DNA of 39,078 bases from Flagellimonas oceanensis. Lineage in GTDB: Bacteria; Bacteroidota; Bacteroidia; Flavobacteriales; Flavobacteriaceae. Position 1 is the first letter of the stretch, and each line of letters opens with the position of its first letter. This document shows positions 23,102 through 31,869 of the stretch, piece by piece. The stretch spans positions 1 through 39,078 of the forward strand of contig NZ_RZNA01000016.1 in the NCBI RefSeq assembly GCF_003992595.1, read 5' to 3'. The translations under genes and the position numbers were made by a program. The notes beneath the pieces were generated by a model that saw nothing but the letters and a program-made list of their open reading frames with translations, did no database searches and was not told where the DNA came from.

Positions 23102-23109
23102 TATCTTTG
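23102..23109 (+). promoter_or_regulatory. -7 promoter element TATCTTTG of mutS2
   Basis: A perfect match to TAnnTTTG, 18 nt before the mutS2 start codon at 23128. No clear -33 TTG is present at the usual spacing. It supports the start at 23128. Confidence 0.6.
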
Positions 23110-23127
23110 CGCTGCTAGTAGAAAAAG

Positions 23128-25299
23128 ATGCAAAACATTCACCCCAAAACACTTCAAGATCTAGAGTTCCCAACGGTATTGACACAAATCGCCGCGCGAT
23201 GCAACACAGAATTGGGCAAAGAAGATGCGCTTACCATACAACCGTTCCGCCACAAAGCCGAATTAATGGATGTATTGGGGCAGACTTCGGAGTATTTGGC
23301 CTCTTTTTCCAACGACAACCGTATCCCCAATCATGGTTTCGACCATATCAATAACGAATTGGGATTGCTCAAGATCGACAACAGCACCTTGGAGATTTCT
23401 GGTTTTCGAAAGATTGGTGGCATCTGCAAGACTGTCGCCATCCATCAGAAATTCTTTAAAAAGTTCAAGGAATACTATCCGTTACTTTTTGATAAAGTGA
23501 ATGCCCTGGAGTTGCATCCCGAGATTCCTGACGCCATAGACGATGTAATCGACAAATTTGGGGAAATCAAGGATTCCGCTTCAGATGAGTTACGTTATAT
23601 CCGAAGCCAAATCAATAGCGTGCGTGGTAAAATCAACCAAAGTTTTAGCGCTGCCCTTGGGCGTTGTCAATCTTCCGACTTTTTGGATGAAATACGTGAG
23701 TCGGTAATGGAAAACCGCAGGGTGCTGGCCGTAAAGGCGATGCACCGCAAAAAAGTAAAGGGCACCGTTATGGGCACTTCCAAAACGGGAAGCATTGTGT
23801 ACATTGTTCCAGAAGCCACACTATCCTACACCCGAGAGCTCAATAATCTAGAGTTTGAGGAAAAAGAGGAGATCCAACGCATCTTGAACAAGCTCACGGA
23901 CGAAATCCGACCTTATCTAGAATTGCTTCAGGAGTACCAAAAACATCTGTCAGATGTTGATATTACGGCAGCCAAGGCAAAATATGCAAACGAGATGAAC
24001 GGCTTGTTGCCCGAAATCAATGAGGAGCGGGAATTGTTTCTACGTGATGCGTACCACCCTCTACTCTATTTATCGAACAAGAGAAAAAATGAGAAGACCT
24101 GGCCACAGACCATAAAACTGCATCAGGAAAACAGAATCATTGTGATTTCCGGGCCCAATGCAGGTGGAAAAAGTATCACATTGAAGACCATCGGATTGCT
24201 TCAAGTGATGCTTCAAAGCGGCATGCTGATTCCCGTACATGAGCGTAGTTCCGTTTGTTTCTTTGATAAGATTTTAACGGATATTGGAGATAACCAATCC
24301 ATTGAAAATCATTTAAGTACATACAGTTATCGACTCAAAAACATGAACCACTTCCTAAGAAAGTGCAACGACAGGACGTTGTTCTTGATCGATGAGTTCG
24401 GAACGGGAAGTGATCCCGAATTGGGAGGTGCCTTGGCCGAAGCTTTCCTGGAAGTCTTCTACGAACGGGAAGCTTACGGAGTCATTACAACACACTATGC
24501 CAATTTAAAGGCTTTGGCCAACGAATTGCCACATGCCACCAACGCCAATATGCTATTCAATTCCAAAACACTGGAACCCACCTTTCAGTTGGTTTTGGGC
24601 GAAGCGGGAAGCTCCTTTACGTTTGAGGTGGCCCAAAAGAACGGCATCCCCTACTCCTTGATCAACAAGGCCAAGAAGAAGATAGAACGCGGAAAGGTCC
24701 GTTTTGATGCCACGATAGCCAAACTGCAAAAAGAGCGCAGTAAAATGGTGGAGACGGGCTCCAAGCTCAAAGAAGAGGAAAGCAAAGCGCGCGAGGAAAA
24801 TGAACGTTTGGAACAGCTCAACACCAAGATTAAATCCAAGTTGGAGAGCTACCAAGAAATGTACGACCACAACCAGCGCATGATTCAGTTGGGCAATAAA
24901 TTGAATACCGCTGCCGAGAAATACTTCATTGACAAAAAGAAGCGCCCGTTGATTTCGGAAATGCTCCGCATTGTGGAAACCGAGAACAGCAAGCGTAAAA
25001 AAACCACAGCAAAGAAGGCCAAGGCCAAACAGCAGGAGAAAAAACAAGTGGCCCAAGAACTCGAACAAAAAATAAAAAAGGTTCGGGTCGAGAAAAAAAT
25101 AAAAAAGAAGAAAGAAATCCAGGCCGAAAAGAACAAACCCCGCCCCGTTTTTAAAATCGGTGACCGTGTTCGCTTAATGGATGGTAAGGCCGTAGGCACT
25201 ATCGACACTTTGGAAAAAGGCAAGGCCGTGGTCAACTATGGCATGTTTACCACCAACGTGAGCGTGGACCAATTGGATTTGGTGGAGGCTAAGAAATAA
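23128..25299 (+). CDS. MutS2-type DNA-binding ATPase, lacking a C-terminal Smr domain
   Basis: A 723-residue MutS-family protein. N-terminal core and clamp segments (MQNIHPKTLQDLEFPTVL; KVKGTVMGTSKTGSIVYIVP) precede an ATPase domain with Walker A GPNAGGKS at about residue 343, the later IGDNQSIENHLSTYSYRL and Walker B LFLIDEFGTGSDPELGG. A long basic coiled-coil follows (residues 510-680), then a short KOW-like end, FKIGDRVRLMDGKAVG. The Smr nuclease domain of typical MutS2 is absent. MutS2 rescues collided ribosomes or suppresses recombination. This form without Smr is, I believe, common in Bacteroidota, and the nuclease may be supplied by a separate Smr protein. Confidence 0.95.
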   Translation: MQNIHPKTLQDLEFPTVLTQIAARCNTELGKEDALTIQPFRHKAELMDVLGQTSEYLASFSNDNRIPNHGFDHINNELGLLKIDNSTLEISGFRKIGGICKTVAIHQKFFKKFKEYYPLLFDKVNALELHPEIPDAIDDVIDKFGEIKDSASDELRYIRSQINSVRGKINQSFSAALGRCQSSDFLDEIRESVMENRRVLAVKAMHRKKVKGTVMGTSKTGSIVYIVPEATLSYTRELNNLEFEEKEEIQRILNKLTDEIRPYLELLQEYQKHLSDVDITAAKAKYANEMNGLLPEINEERELFLRDAYHPLLYLSNKRKNEKTWPQTIKLHQENRIIVISGPNAGGKSITLKTIGLLQVMLQSGMLIPVHERSSVCFFDKILTDIGDNQSIENHLSTYSYRLKNMNHFLRKCNDRTLFLIDEFGTGSDPELGGALAEAFLEVFYEREAYGVITTHYANLKALANELPHATNANMLFNSKTLEPTFQLVLGEAGSSFTFEVAQKNGIPYSLINKAKKKIERGKVRFDATIAKLQKERSKMVETGSKLKEEESKAREENERLEQLNTKIKSKLESYQEMYDHNQRMIQLGNKLNTAAEKYFIDKKKRPLISEMLRIVETENSKRKKTTAKKAKAKQQEKKQVAQELEQKIKKVRVEKKIKKKKEIQAEKNKPRPVFKIGDRVRLMDGKAVGTIDTLEKGKAVVNYGMFTTNVSVDQLDLVEAKK

Positions 25300-25306
25300 C
25301 CTGATT

Positions 25307-25387
25307 GTCATTTCGAAATGAGGAGGGCACCGACGATTGAGAAATCTCTTTGGTATGCTCAGATTTCTCACATCCGTTCGAAATGAC
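25307..25387. repeat. interspersed palindromic (REP-like) element
   Basis: The ends gtcatttcgaaatg (25307-25320) and ttcgaaatgac (25377-25387) are inverted copies, with internal gattgagaaatct and agatttctca forming a second arm pair. It fills part of the 291-bp gap between mutS2 and the hydrolase gene; the remainder (25388-25591) shows no clear feature besides upstream sequence of the hydrolase. Confidence 0.75.
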
Positions 25388-25591
25388 ACGCTGCCATGAT
25401 TTTAGTGTTGACAACTCCTCATAAGTCAACTACTTAGCCTATTGTATGCAAAGTTTTTTTCTACGAATTTCGTTACTTGTGCTGAACTTGATTCAGTGTG
25501 TGTTGCTAAAAAGCATTGAAACATTGTTTATTGTTGTAGTTACCTGCATGCCAAAAACCTGTAACAATCTTCCAACGATTGCATCTTTACT

Positions 25592-27142
25592 ATGAACACT
25601 AATTCAGAAATAATGCGATTATTAATAGGCATAACCTGTATCGTTCTAGTCACAACATCTTATGGACAGACATCATTAAAAGGAATAAATCTAAAAGCAG
25701 GAGAACATAAAGTAGGCTTCAGGCATTATACAATAGATGATAGCACGAGAACCTACCGAATTCATAATGAGTTTAACAACCGGTATATCGAGAGGCCAAT
25801 TCCTATTAGTATTTGGTATCCCGCAAAAATAGAAGATGAGAATTCCCAGCAGTTGACCGTTTTAAATTATTTGGAGGTTTTGAAGGAAGAGGAAGAATGG
25901 AAAAATCTACCAAACTACTTTCTGTTGGATTGGTTTCCATATTTATGGAATACCCCACAAAACAAATCACATCTTTCTGAAAAAGTAAATGCCTTTTCCA
26001 ATCCTGCATATTTAGGCGAAAATTTTCCAGTGGTAGTTTATGCACCAAGTTATCAAGCCTCTTCAATTGAGAACTTTGCATTGTTCGAATACTTAGCCAG
26101 CAATGGTTTTGTTGTGATATCAAGCCCTTCAAGGGGAACAAATACGCGCTGGTTGGAAGGCGGAACTACAAAAGATATGGAAACACAATCCAGGGATGTG
26201 GAATTTCTATTGAAGGAAATTCGAAATCACAAAAATATAGATTCAGAAAAAATTGCGCTAATGGGGTTTAGCTTTGGCGGGTTGTCCAACGCTATAACAA
26301 TTATGAAAAATAAAAATATAAGTGCAATCGTAAGCTTGGACGGAACCGAAAGGTACAATTACCCTGTCTTGGAAAATTCATCATACTTTAATTTGGATAG
26401 GTTTACCATTCCTTATATCCATTTTGCTCAAAAAAAGATTCCAAAAGAAGTTATCACTAGTGATAAAATTCCCGAAGAATTGAACTATAAATTCCAATTA
26501 TATGATTCTTTAAAATACAGTACTATTTATAGATATAGATTTCACGATCTAACACATTCATATTTTAGTTCTTTTGGTGTCTTGTTCACGAACAGAGATA
26601 AAAGACAAGATAAAAGCGATGATGAAATAATGACTTCCTATAATTTGCTTTGTCATCATACTTTACAGTTTTTAAATGCGACACTGAAGAATGATAAAAA
26701 GGCGAGGGATTTTATTGAAAACAAACCTGTTGAAAATGGCTTTTCCGAATCTTTGGTTTCCAAACAAACCAAACGGGCTATTGAGAAAGATTTCACCTAT
26801 AAAGATTTCAACGATTTGGCACTTAAACAAGACTATCAAAATTTAATCCCTCTATATGAAAAAACCGTTACCAAACACCCAAACCTTCAACTACAAGAAG
26901 GGATGTTAAACATGTTAGGCCTTCGATTATCCTTTGATTCCAAAAAGGCAAAACAAGGAGTTAATGTCTTTTTGTTGGCTTTACATCTTTATCCAAAATC
27001 AGCAAATCTTTACGATAGCTTGGCTGAAGGATATTTATTTATGGGGAAGAAGGAAAAGGCTATTGAGAGTTTTGAAAAGTCGTTGGAATTAAACCCGCAA
27101 AATCAAAGTGCTATCGACCGATTGGAGCAATTGAGGGAATAG
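25592..27142 (+). CDS. exported alpha/beta-hydrolase with C-terminal TPR
   Basis: A 516-residue protein with an N-terminal signal (MRLLIGITCIVLVTTSYGQ if started at M8, 25613; start choice is open). The alpha/beta-hydrolase core shows PISIWYPAK, FPVVVYAPSYQASSIE (oxyanion region), NIDSEKIALMGFSFGGLSNA with nucleophile elbow GFSFGG, and AIVSLDGTERYNYP. The C-terminal ~60 residues carry a TPR-like unit (NLYDSLAEGYLFMGKKEKAI and following KSLELNPQNQ). This resembles dienelactone-hydrolase-type or platelet-activating-factor acetylhydrolase-type enzymes; the substrate is not known. It stands alone between repeats. Confidence 0.88.
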   Translation: MNTNSEIMRLLIGITCIVLVTTSYGQTSLKGINLKAGEHKVGFRHYTIDDSTRTYRIHNEFNNRYIERPIPISIWYPAKIEDENSQQLTVLNYLEVLKEEEEWKNLPNYFLLDWFPYLWNTPQNKSHLSEKVNAFSNPAYLGENFPVVVYAPSYQASSIENFALFEYLASNGFVVISSPSRGTNTRWLEGGTTKDMETQSRDVEFLLKEIRNHKNIDSEKIALMGFSFGGLSNAITIMKNKNISAIVSLDGTERYNYPVLENSSYFNLDRFTIPYIHFAQKKIPKEVITSDKIPEELNYKFQLYDSLKYSTIYRYRFHDLTHSYFSSFGVLFTNRDKRQDKSDDEIMTSYNLLCHHTLQFLNATLKNDKKARDFIENKPVENGFSESLVSKQTKRAIEKDFTYKDFNDLALKQDYQNLIPLYEKTVTKHPNLQLQEGMLNMLGLRLSFDSKKAKQGVNVFLLALHLYPKSANLYDSLAEGYLFMGKKEKAIESFEKSLELNPQNQSAIDRLEQLRE

Positions 27143-27275
27143 GTTCTGCGACTAAAATTTATTTTCACTAGATACCTTCCATCATATTTTACACATATCA
27201 CAAAATCCCAACGAGGCTCCGTTCATTTTTCCTTATCTTGTTTGGCAAATAGAAACTAAACATCGTAAACAAAAA

Positions 27276-28742
27276 ATGAAGAAAACAACCAACCCCCAAA
27301 GCAGAAGAAACTTTGTTAAAAACGCCGCTTTGGCATCCAGTATTTTCATTGTTCCCCGGCATGTGCTGGGCGGCCCTGGCTTCCTGGCTCCCAGCGACCG
27401 TTTGAACATTGCCGCCATTGGTGCAGGTGGAAAAGGCTCTAGCGATATTGCCAATGCCTCCGTTAATGGACGCGAAAATGTGGTTGCCCTTTGTGACGTG
27501 GACTTTTCGGGCTCTGCCAAACGCTCTGTGGAGCGCTTTCCCAAGGCAAAGCTTTTTAACGATTACCGCGAAATGCTCGATACCGTTAAGGATATCGATG
27601 CCGTGACCATCAGTACCCCAGACCACGTACACGGACCCGCTGCGGCCTACGCCATGCAACGCGGCAAGCATGTGTACGTACAAAAACCCATGACCCACAA
27701 CATCAGCGAAGCCCGTATGCTGACCCAAATGGCGCGAGACAAAAAGGTAGTGACCCAGATGGGAAACCAAGGCGGTTCCAATCCCTTATTGGGCATGGTC
27801 CAAAAATGGGTGGATTCAGGCAAATTGGGAAACATCAGTAAAGTGGAAATATGGACCAACCGTCCCGTATGGCCGCAAGGCTATTCCATGCCCAGCCCAG
27901 AACCCGGCAAAAAGCCAGAAGATTTGTATTGGGACCTATGGTTAGGCCCTGCCCCTATGCGTCCGTACACACCCAACCTACATCCATTTAACTGGAGAGG
28001 CTGGTGGGATTACGGTACCGGAGCTCTTGGCGACGTAGGTTGTCACTTAATCGATATTCCATACAGAACCTTGAAACTCAAATACCCAACTGCTGCGGAA
28101 TGCAGCGTGGGAACCGTATTCTCCCAAATGTGGAACCCCGATTATAATCCTGAGGGATGTCCCGCAACCTCGTTCATTACCTTGAATTATGAGGCCACCG
28201 AAAAAACAGGTTCTCCGTTGACCATGACCTGGAGTGATGGAGGGATACGTCCTTCGCACCCGGAAATCATTCCTGCCGACAGTGATATTGGAGGCCCAGG
28301 AAGCTATAATGGTGTGTTGATTCATGGGGAAAACGGTGTGATTTCCACCAATATCAACGATAGTTCGCCATTGACGCCTAAACTATACCTGAACGACGGT
28401 ACTACGGAGTTTGGCCCAGAGGTTGAAGAAATGGAGGAACCAGAATACGGACACCAACGCAAATGGGTGGATGCCTGTAAAGCTGGCTTTGGCAGTGAAG
28501 AACACCAAGGTCTGACTTCTTCGTTTGACTACGCAGGCCCCATGACCGAAACCGTACTGATGGGTAACTTGGCCATACGAAGCTACATGTTGCGCAGACA
28601 AAATGAAGAAGGCAATATGGAGTTCTACGGTCGCAAAAAACTCCTTTGGGATGGCGATAATATGGAAGTTACCAATTTTGAAGATGCCAATCAGTTTGTT
28701 ACCCGCACCTACCGCGAAGGTTGGGAAATGCAGGATGTATAA
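27276..28742 (+). CDS. Tat-exported Gfo/Idh/MocA family oxidoreductase
   Basis: A 488-residue protein with a twin-arginine signal at its start (SRRNFVKNAALASSIFIVP, R10-R11). The Rossmann NAD(P)-binding motif is IAAIGAGGKGSSDI at about 49-62. Further motifs are ISTPDHVHGPAAAYAM and VQKPMTHNISEARM, where the QKP lysine replaces the usual E-K-P. The C-terminal part has WRGWWDYGTGALGDVGCHLI, a Gfo/Idh/MocA substrate-pocket segment. The family typically oxidises or isomerises sugar derivatives; Bacteroidota carry many exported copies for glycan use. The electron acceptor and substrate are not known. A terminator follows. Confidence 0.95.
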   Translation: MKKTTNPQSRRNFVKNAALASSIFIVPRHVLGGPGFLAPSDRLNIAAIGAGGKGSSDIANASVNGRENVVALCDVDFSGSAKRSVERFPKAKLFNDYREMLDTVKDIDAVTISTPDHVHGPAAAYAMQRGKHVYVQKPMTHNISEARMLTQMARDKKVVTQMGNQGGSNPLLGMVQKWVDSGKLGNISKVEIWTNRPVWPQGYSMPSPEPGKKPEDLYWDLWLGPAPMRPYTPNLHPFNWRGWWDYGTGALGDVGCHLIDIPYRTLKLKYPTAAECSVGTVFSQMWNPDYNPEGCPATSFITLNYEATEKTGSPLTMTWSDGGIRPSHPEIIPADSDIGGPGSYNGVLIHGENGVISTNINDSSPLTPKLYLNDGTTEFGPEVEEMEEPEYGHQRKWVDACKAGFGSEEHQGLTSSFDYAGPMTETVLMGNLAIRSYMLRRQNEEGNMEFYGRKKLLWDGDNMEVTNFEDANQFVTRTYREGWEMQDV

Positions 28743-28760
28743 GCTGAACACAGATACATT

Positions 28761-28789
28761 AAAAAGGCCGCAAATTGCGGTCTTTTTTG
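28761..28789 (+). terminator. rho-independent terminator of the Gfo/Idh/MocA gene
   Basis: A stem aggCCGCAA / TTGCGGtct with a short A-T loop is followed by a run of T. It lies 19 nt after the stop codon. Confidence 0.85.
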
Positions 28790-28880
28790 TTTTATGGACG
28801 GATTGCTTTGAATTGGACGAAAAAACCCTGAACTTATAAAAACCTACTTTTTTTGATAGGCATAATTTAGAACATATCAC

Positions 28881-30098
28881 ATGAATCAATTTTTGGAAGA
28901 CTGGGGAGAAGCTGCATACACCAGCCTGGGATTTTTCTGGATGGCATTGTGGGCCTTTGCATTGGGCTACCTCATAAGTTCCATGATACAGGTTTTTGTT
29001 ACCGAAAAGCGAATGCAGAAGACCATGGGCGATAAAGGTGGGAAGAGTGTGTTGCTGGGCACCTTTTTTGGTTTTATCAGCAGCTCTTGCAGTTTTTCGG
29101 CACTGGCCACCTCCAAATCACTGTTTAAAAAAGGGGCAAGCTTTGTCTCCTCCATAGCCTTTTTATTGGCATCCACCAATCTGGTCATTGAGTTGGGGAT
29201 TATCATATCCATCTTTTTGGGTTGGCAGTTTGTGGTCGGGGAATATGTGGGTGGTGTGTTGCTTATTCTGTCCAGTTGGTTGCTTATCCGAATCATCAAC
29301 CCTAAAAAATTGATTCAAAGAGCAAGAAAGCGTCTTGATGAAACCAATGAAGACCATGCTGATGAAAAATCCTTGACCGAAAAAATCACTTCACATGAAA
29401 ATTGGGCGAAAGTGGGCAAGCAATACGGCATGGAGTGGAAAATGGTTTGGAAGGATGTCACGGTCGGGTTTACCATTGCAGGCATTGTTGCTGCGTTTGT
29501 CCCTGATTCCTTTTTTCAGACCCTGTTCATCAATACGGGAGAGGGACAGCAATCGTTTGGTTTTTTCACGTTGCTAGAACATGTAATTGTGGGGCCCGTT
29601 GCCGCATTTTTAACCTTTATCGGCTCCATGGGCAACATACCACTCGCTGCGCTGCTCTATGGCAAAGGCGTGAGTTTTGCGGGGGTTATGGCCTTTATTT
29701 TTAGTGATTTGGTCGTGTTTCCCGTGTTGCGCATCAATGCGAAATATTACGGTTGGAAAATTTCGCTCTTTATCCTGTTTCTATTATTTACTTCCTTAAT
29801 TGCGGCATCACTACTGCTCCACTACGGATTTGACCTGTTCAGTTTGATTCCACAGGGCACCGATAAAGGCATCACGGACAAAGAACATTTTGCCATCGAC
29901 TATACCTTTTTCCTGAACCTGGCCTTTGTTGCCCTATCCGGTTTGATGGCCTACTTCGGCTTTTTTAAATGGAAAAACGTAAAGCACCATAAAGAAATGG
30001 CGCCTAAAAGTCCGCTCATGGAGAACATCCTAAAATGGATAGCCATGGTCTGCTATGTGTGGTTGGCTATCGGGATTGTCTTAAAATTTATGGGGTAA
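28881..30098 (+). CDS. ArsP/DUF318-type permease
   Basis: A 405-residue membrane protein with about eight to nine helices in two repeats. The first repeat holds GFISSSCSFSALATSKSLFK, the Ser/Cys-rich motif of the permease family PF03773 (ArsP, SO_0444-type), and ends at KLIQRARKRL. A soluble charged loop of about 50 residues precedes the second repeat, with VGPVAAFLTFIGSMGNIPLA and SDLVVFPVLRINAKYYG. Members export organoarsenicals or metals such as Cu and Zn; the Cys in SSSCS could take part in metal or arsenic contact. Substrate is not decided. It is separate from any metalloregulator within the window. Confidence 0.88.
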   Translation: MNQFLEDWGEAAYTSLGFFWMALWAFALGYLISSMIQVFVTEKRMQKTMGDKGGKSVLLGTFFGFISSSCSFSALATSKSLFKKGASFVSSIAFLLASTNLVIELGIIISIFLGWQFVVGEYVGGVLLILSSWLLIRIINPKKLIQRARKRLDETNEDHADEKSLTEKITSHENWAKVGKQYGMEWKMVWKDVTVGFTIAGIVAAFVPDSFFQTLFINTGEGQQSFGFFTLLEHVIVGPVAAFLTFIGSMGNIPLAALLYGKGVSFAGVMAFIFSDLVVFPVLRINAKYYGWKISLFILFLLFTSLIAASLLLHYGFDLFSLIPQGTDKGITDKEHFAIDYTFFLNLAFVALSGLMAYFGFFKWKNVKHHKEMAPKSPLMENILKWIAMVCYVWLAIGIVLKFMG

Positions 30099-30137
30099 CC
30101 TAGGGTCCATACCTGGAAGAAGCCAAACAATACAGAT

Positions 30138-30160
30138 GTCTCGACTGCGCTCGACATGAC
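30138..30160. repeat. short fragment of the interspersed palindromic element
   Basis: The segment contains tctcgactgcgctcgacat ending in tgac, matching one arm of the elements at 7531-7628 and 22119-22215. It is an isolated partial copy. Confidence 0.6.
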
Positions 30161-30174
30161 ACATCACACCACAG

Positions 30175-30261
30175 GTCATTTCGATATGAGGAGCGAAGCG
30201 ACGATTGAGAAATCTAAACAAGAAAGATTTCTCACACTCCTTCCGGTCGGTTCGAAATGAC
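30175..30261. repeat. interspersed palindromic (REP-like) element
   Basis: It begins gtcatttcgatatgagg and ends ttcgaaatgac, with inner gattgagaaatct and agatttctca arms, giving a structure near-identical to the element at 25307-25387. It sits between the permease gene and the DUF6090 array, in a 299-bp stretch without genes (30099-30397). Confidence 0.75.
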
Positions 30262-30397
30262 AGAGCTACAATAATTTGTGGGAACTCCTCAATGCTGTAT
30301 AAAAACAATGGATTGTTGATAATTAAGTTAGATCATTACCGATAACCTATTGATTTTAAGCAAGAAATAACCGAATTTGGTAACTCAACCTAACCAA

Positions 30398-31120
30398 ATG
30401 ATCAAATTTTTCAGGAAAATACGTCAACGCTTGTTGAACGAAAATAGATTTTCCAAATATCTCCTCTACGCCATTGGTGAAATTGTTTTAGTAGTCATTG
30501 GGATTTTGATTGCGTTACAAGCAAATAATTGGAATGAAAAACGCAAAGAAACATTATTGGAGTTTAATTTAGTCGATAAGATGATAGATCAATCTATCGC
30601 GGACTCCATTTTATTCACTGGAAGGCTCAACAGTGTTAAAAGTGATGCCATTTTATTTGGACATTACATCTCTATCGGTCAAGGGACTGCCAATTCTTTG
30701 GAAAGCACCAATTATCCCGGCAATCTTTTACCTTATATAAAAATGAATGATGGCTCGAACTTGATTCGGAATCATGCGGAGGATTTTAAACTTATCAATG
30801 ATTTGGAGTTGCGGGAAAAGCTTATGGAATATTCTTTTCAAACTACCAGAATGAATGCTGCAATTGAACTCTTGAACGTCAATTTGCAAGAATATTTAAT
30901 TCCACTTCAACTTGAGTATTATGATGCTTTAAAACCCTTCGATTCCTCTTCTTCCCTAGAAGAAATGAAACACATTTTTCAGAATTCCAAAATGGAATCC
31001 CGTTTTGTCCTTTTCAGAAAATTAAATTTCGTTGTGTTAAAACACATCGAAGAAGTAAAGATCAAAAACCATGAAGTGATTGAAGCTTTAAAAAGCTACA
31101 AATATAAATTGAATCCATAA
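30398..31120 (+). CDS. DUF6090 family membrane protein, paralogue 1 of 5
   Basis: A 240-residue protein of the DUF6090 family; the start is set at 30398 by alignment to the other copies (MIKFF...), not at the upstream frame start. A basic, cytoplasmic start (KIRQRLLNENRFSKYLLYAI) runs into a single membrane helix (IGEIVLVVIGILIALQANNW) ended by the motif NNWNEKRKE. The rest, residues 50-240, is helical, charged and extracytoplasmic and has little visible similarity to its neighbours. The role of DUF6090 is unknown. It ends in a one-base TAATG overlap with the next copy. Confidence 0.88.
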   Translation: MIKFFRKIRQRLLNENRFSKYLLYAIGEIVLVVIGILIALQANNWNEKRKETLLEFNLVDKMIDQSIADSILFTGRLNSVKSDAILFGHYISIGQGTANSLESTNYPGNLLPYIKMNDGSNLIRNHAEDFKLINDLELREKLMEYSFQTTRMNAAIELLNVNLQEYLIPLQLEYYDALKPFDSSSSLEEMKHIFQNSKMESRFVLFRKLNFVVLKHIEEVKIKNHEVIEALKSYKYKLNP

Positions 31121-31869
31121 TGATCAAATTCTTTAGAAATATCCGCAGAACACTCATCAACGAAGGTAAAACCGGAAAGTACCTCAAATATGCCTTCGGA
31201 GAGATTATTTTGGTCGTCCTTGGGATTTTGATTGCTCTTCAAATCAACAATTGGAACGAAAATAGAAAAGGTTTGCACAAAAGAAGTGCCTATACCAAGT
31301 CTCTTTTAAAAGAGCTGCAACAAGATACCACAGACTTTAGAAAAAACACAGAAATCATTGAGAAAGAGCTTGAGATTCTAAAAGACTTTCATGAAAGATT
31401 AAAATTAGAAAGTGCAACTATAGATACCATGAAACAGATTGCAAGATTTGAATTTCGCATACATATAGACAACAAAAAAAACTACAACGACAAGACCTTA
31501 AAAGCTTTACAGTCTTCGGGAGACATACAATTATACCCTAAACACATACAAGATCTAATGCTGGAACTTACGGCAACTCAAGAGGAATACAACGATATCA
31601 TAGAACTGTACTTAGCAGATTATTTACATGCGACACAAGCACAGAACCTACTGGCCACAAAACCTGAACAGTATAATTATTTTGGAATAAACGACAACTT
31701 CAAATCAAAAACTTGGGATGCTATGGACGATGTTGAGTTTATCACGGTTTTTGACAATTTGCTAAATTCCAAGGTAGACTTTTCTACCTCAAGAATCAGG
31801 ATTTATGAGCTGGTTTCCGAAAAAACAGAAGAAGTCATCAATGCGCTTCAAACTATAGATGAAAAATGA
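31120..31869 (+). CDS. DUF6090 family membrane protein, paralogue 2 of 5
   Basis: A 249-residue copy with the second type of N-terminus (NIRRTLINEGKTGKYLKYAF). Helix and NNWNENRK motif are as in the others, but the C-terminal domain differs, with LKALQSSGDIQLYPKHI and a NLLNSKVDFSTSRIRIYEL stretch. It overlaps both neighbours: start codon inside the previous stop (TAATG) and stop inside the next start (ATGA). Translational coupling with neighbours is likely. Confidence 0.88.
   Translation: MIKFFRNIRRTLINEGKTGKYLKYAFGEIILVVLGILIALQINNWNENRKGLHKRSAYTKSLLKELQQDTTDFRKNTEIIEKELEILKDFHERLKLESATIDTMKQIARFEFRIHIDNKKNYNDKTLKALQSSGDIQLYPKHIQDLMLELTATQEEYNDIIELYLADYLHATQAQNLLATKPEQYNYFGINDNFKSKTWDAMDDVEFITVFDNLLNSKVDFSTSRIRIYELVSEKTEEVINALQTIDEK

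Noticed and set aside
24553..25235. Hydrophobic minus-strand frames opposite the MutS2 coiled coil (171 and 116 residues)
   Set aside because: Leucine- and phenylalanine-rich translations are the antisense of Lys/Glu-rich codons in mutS2.
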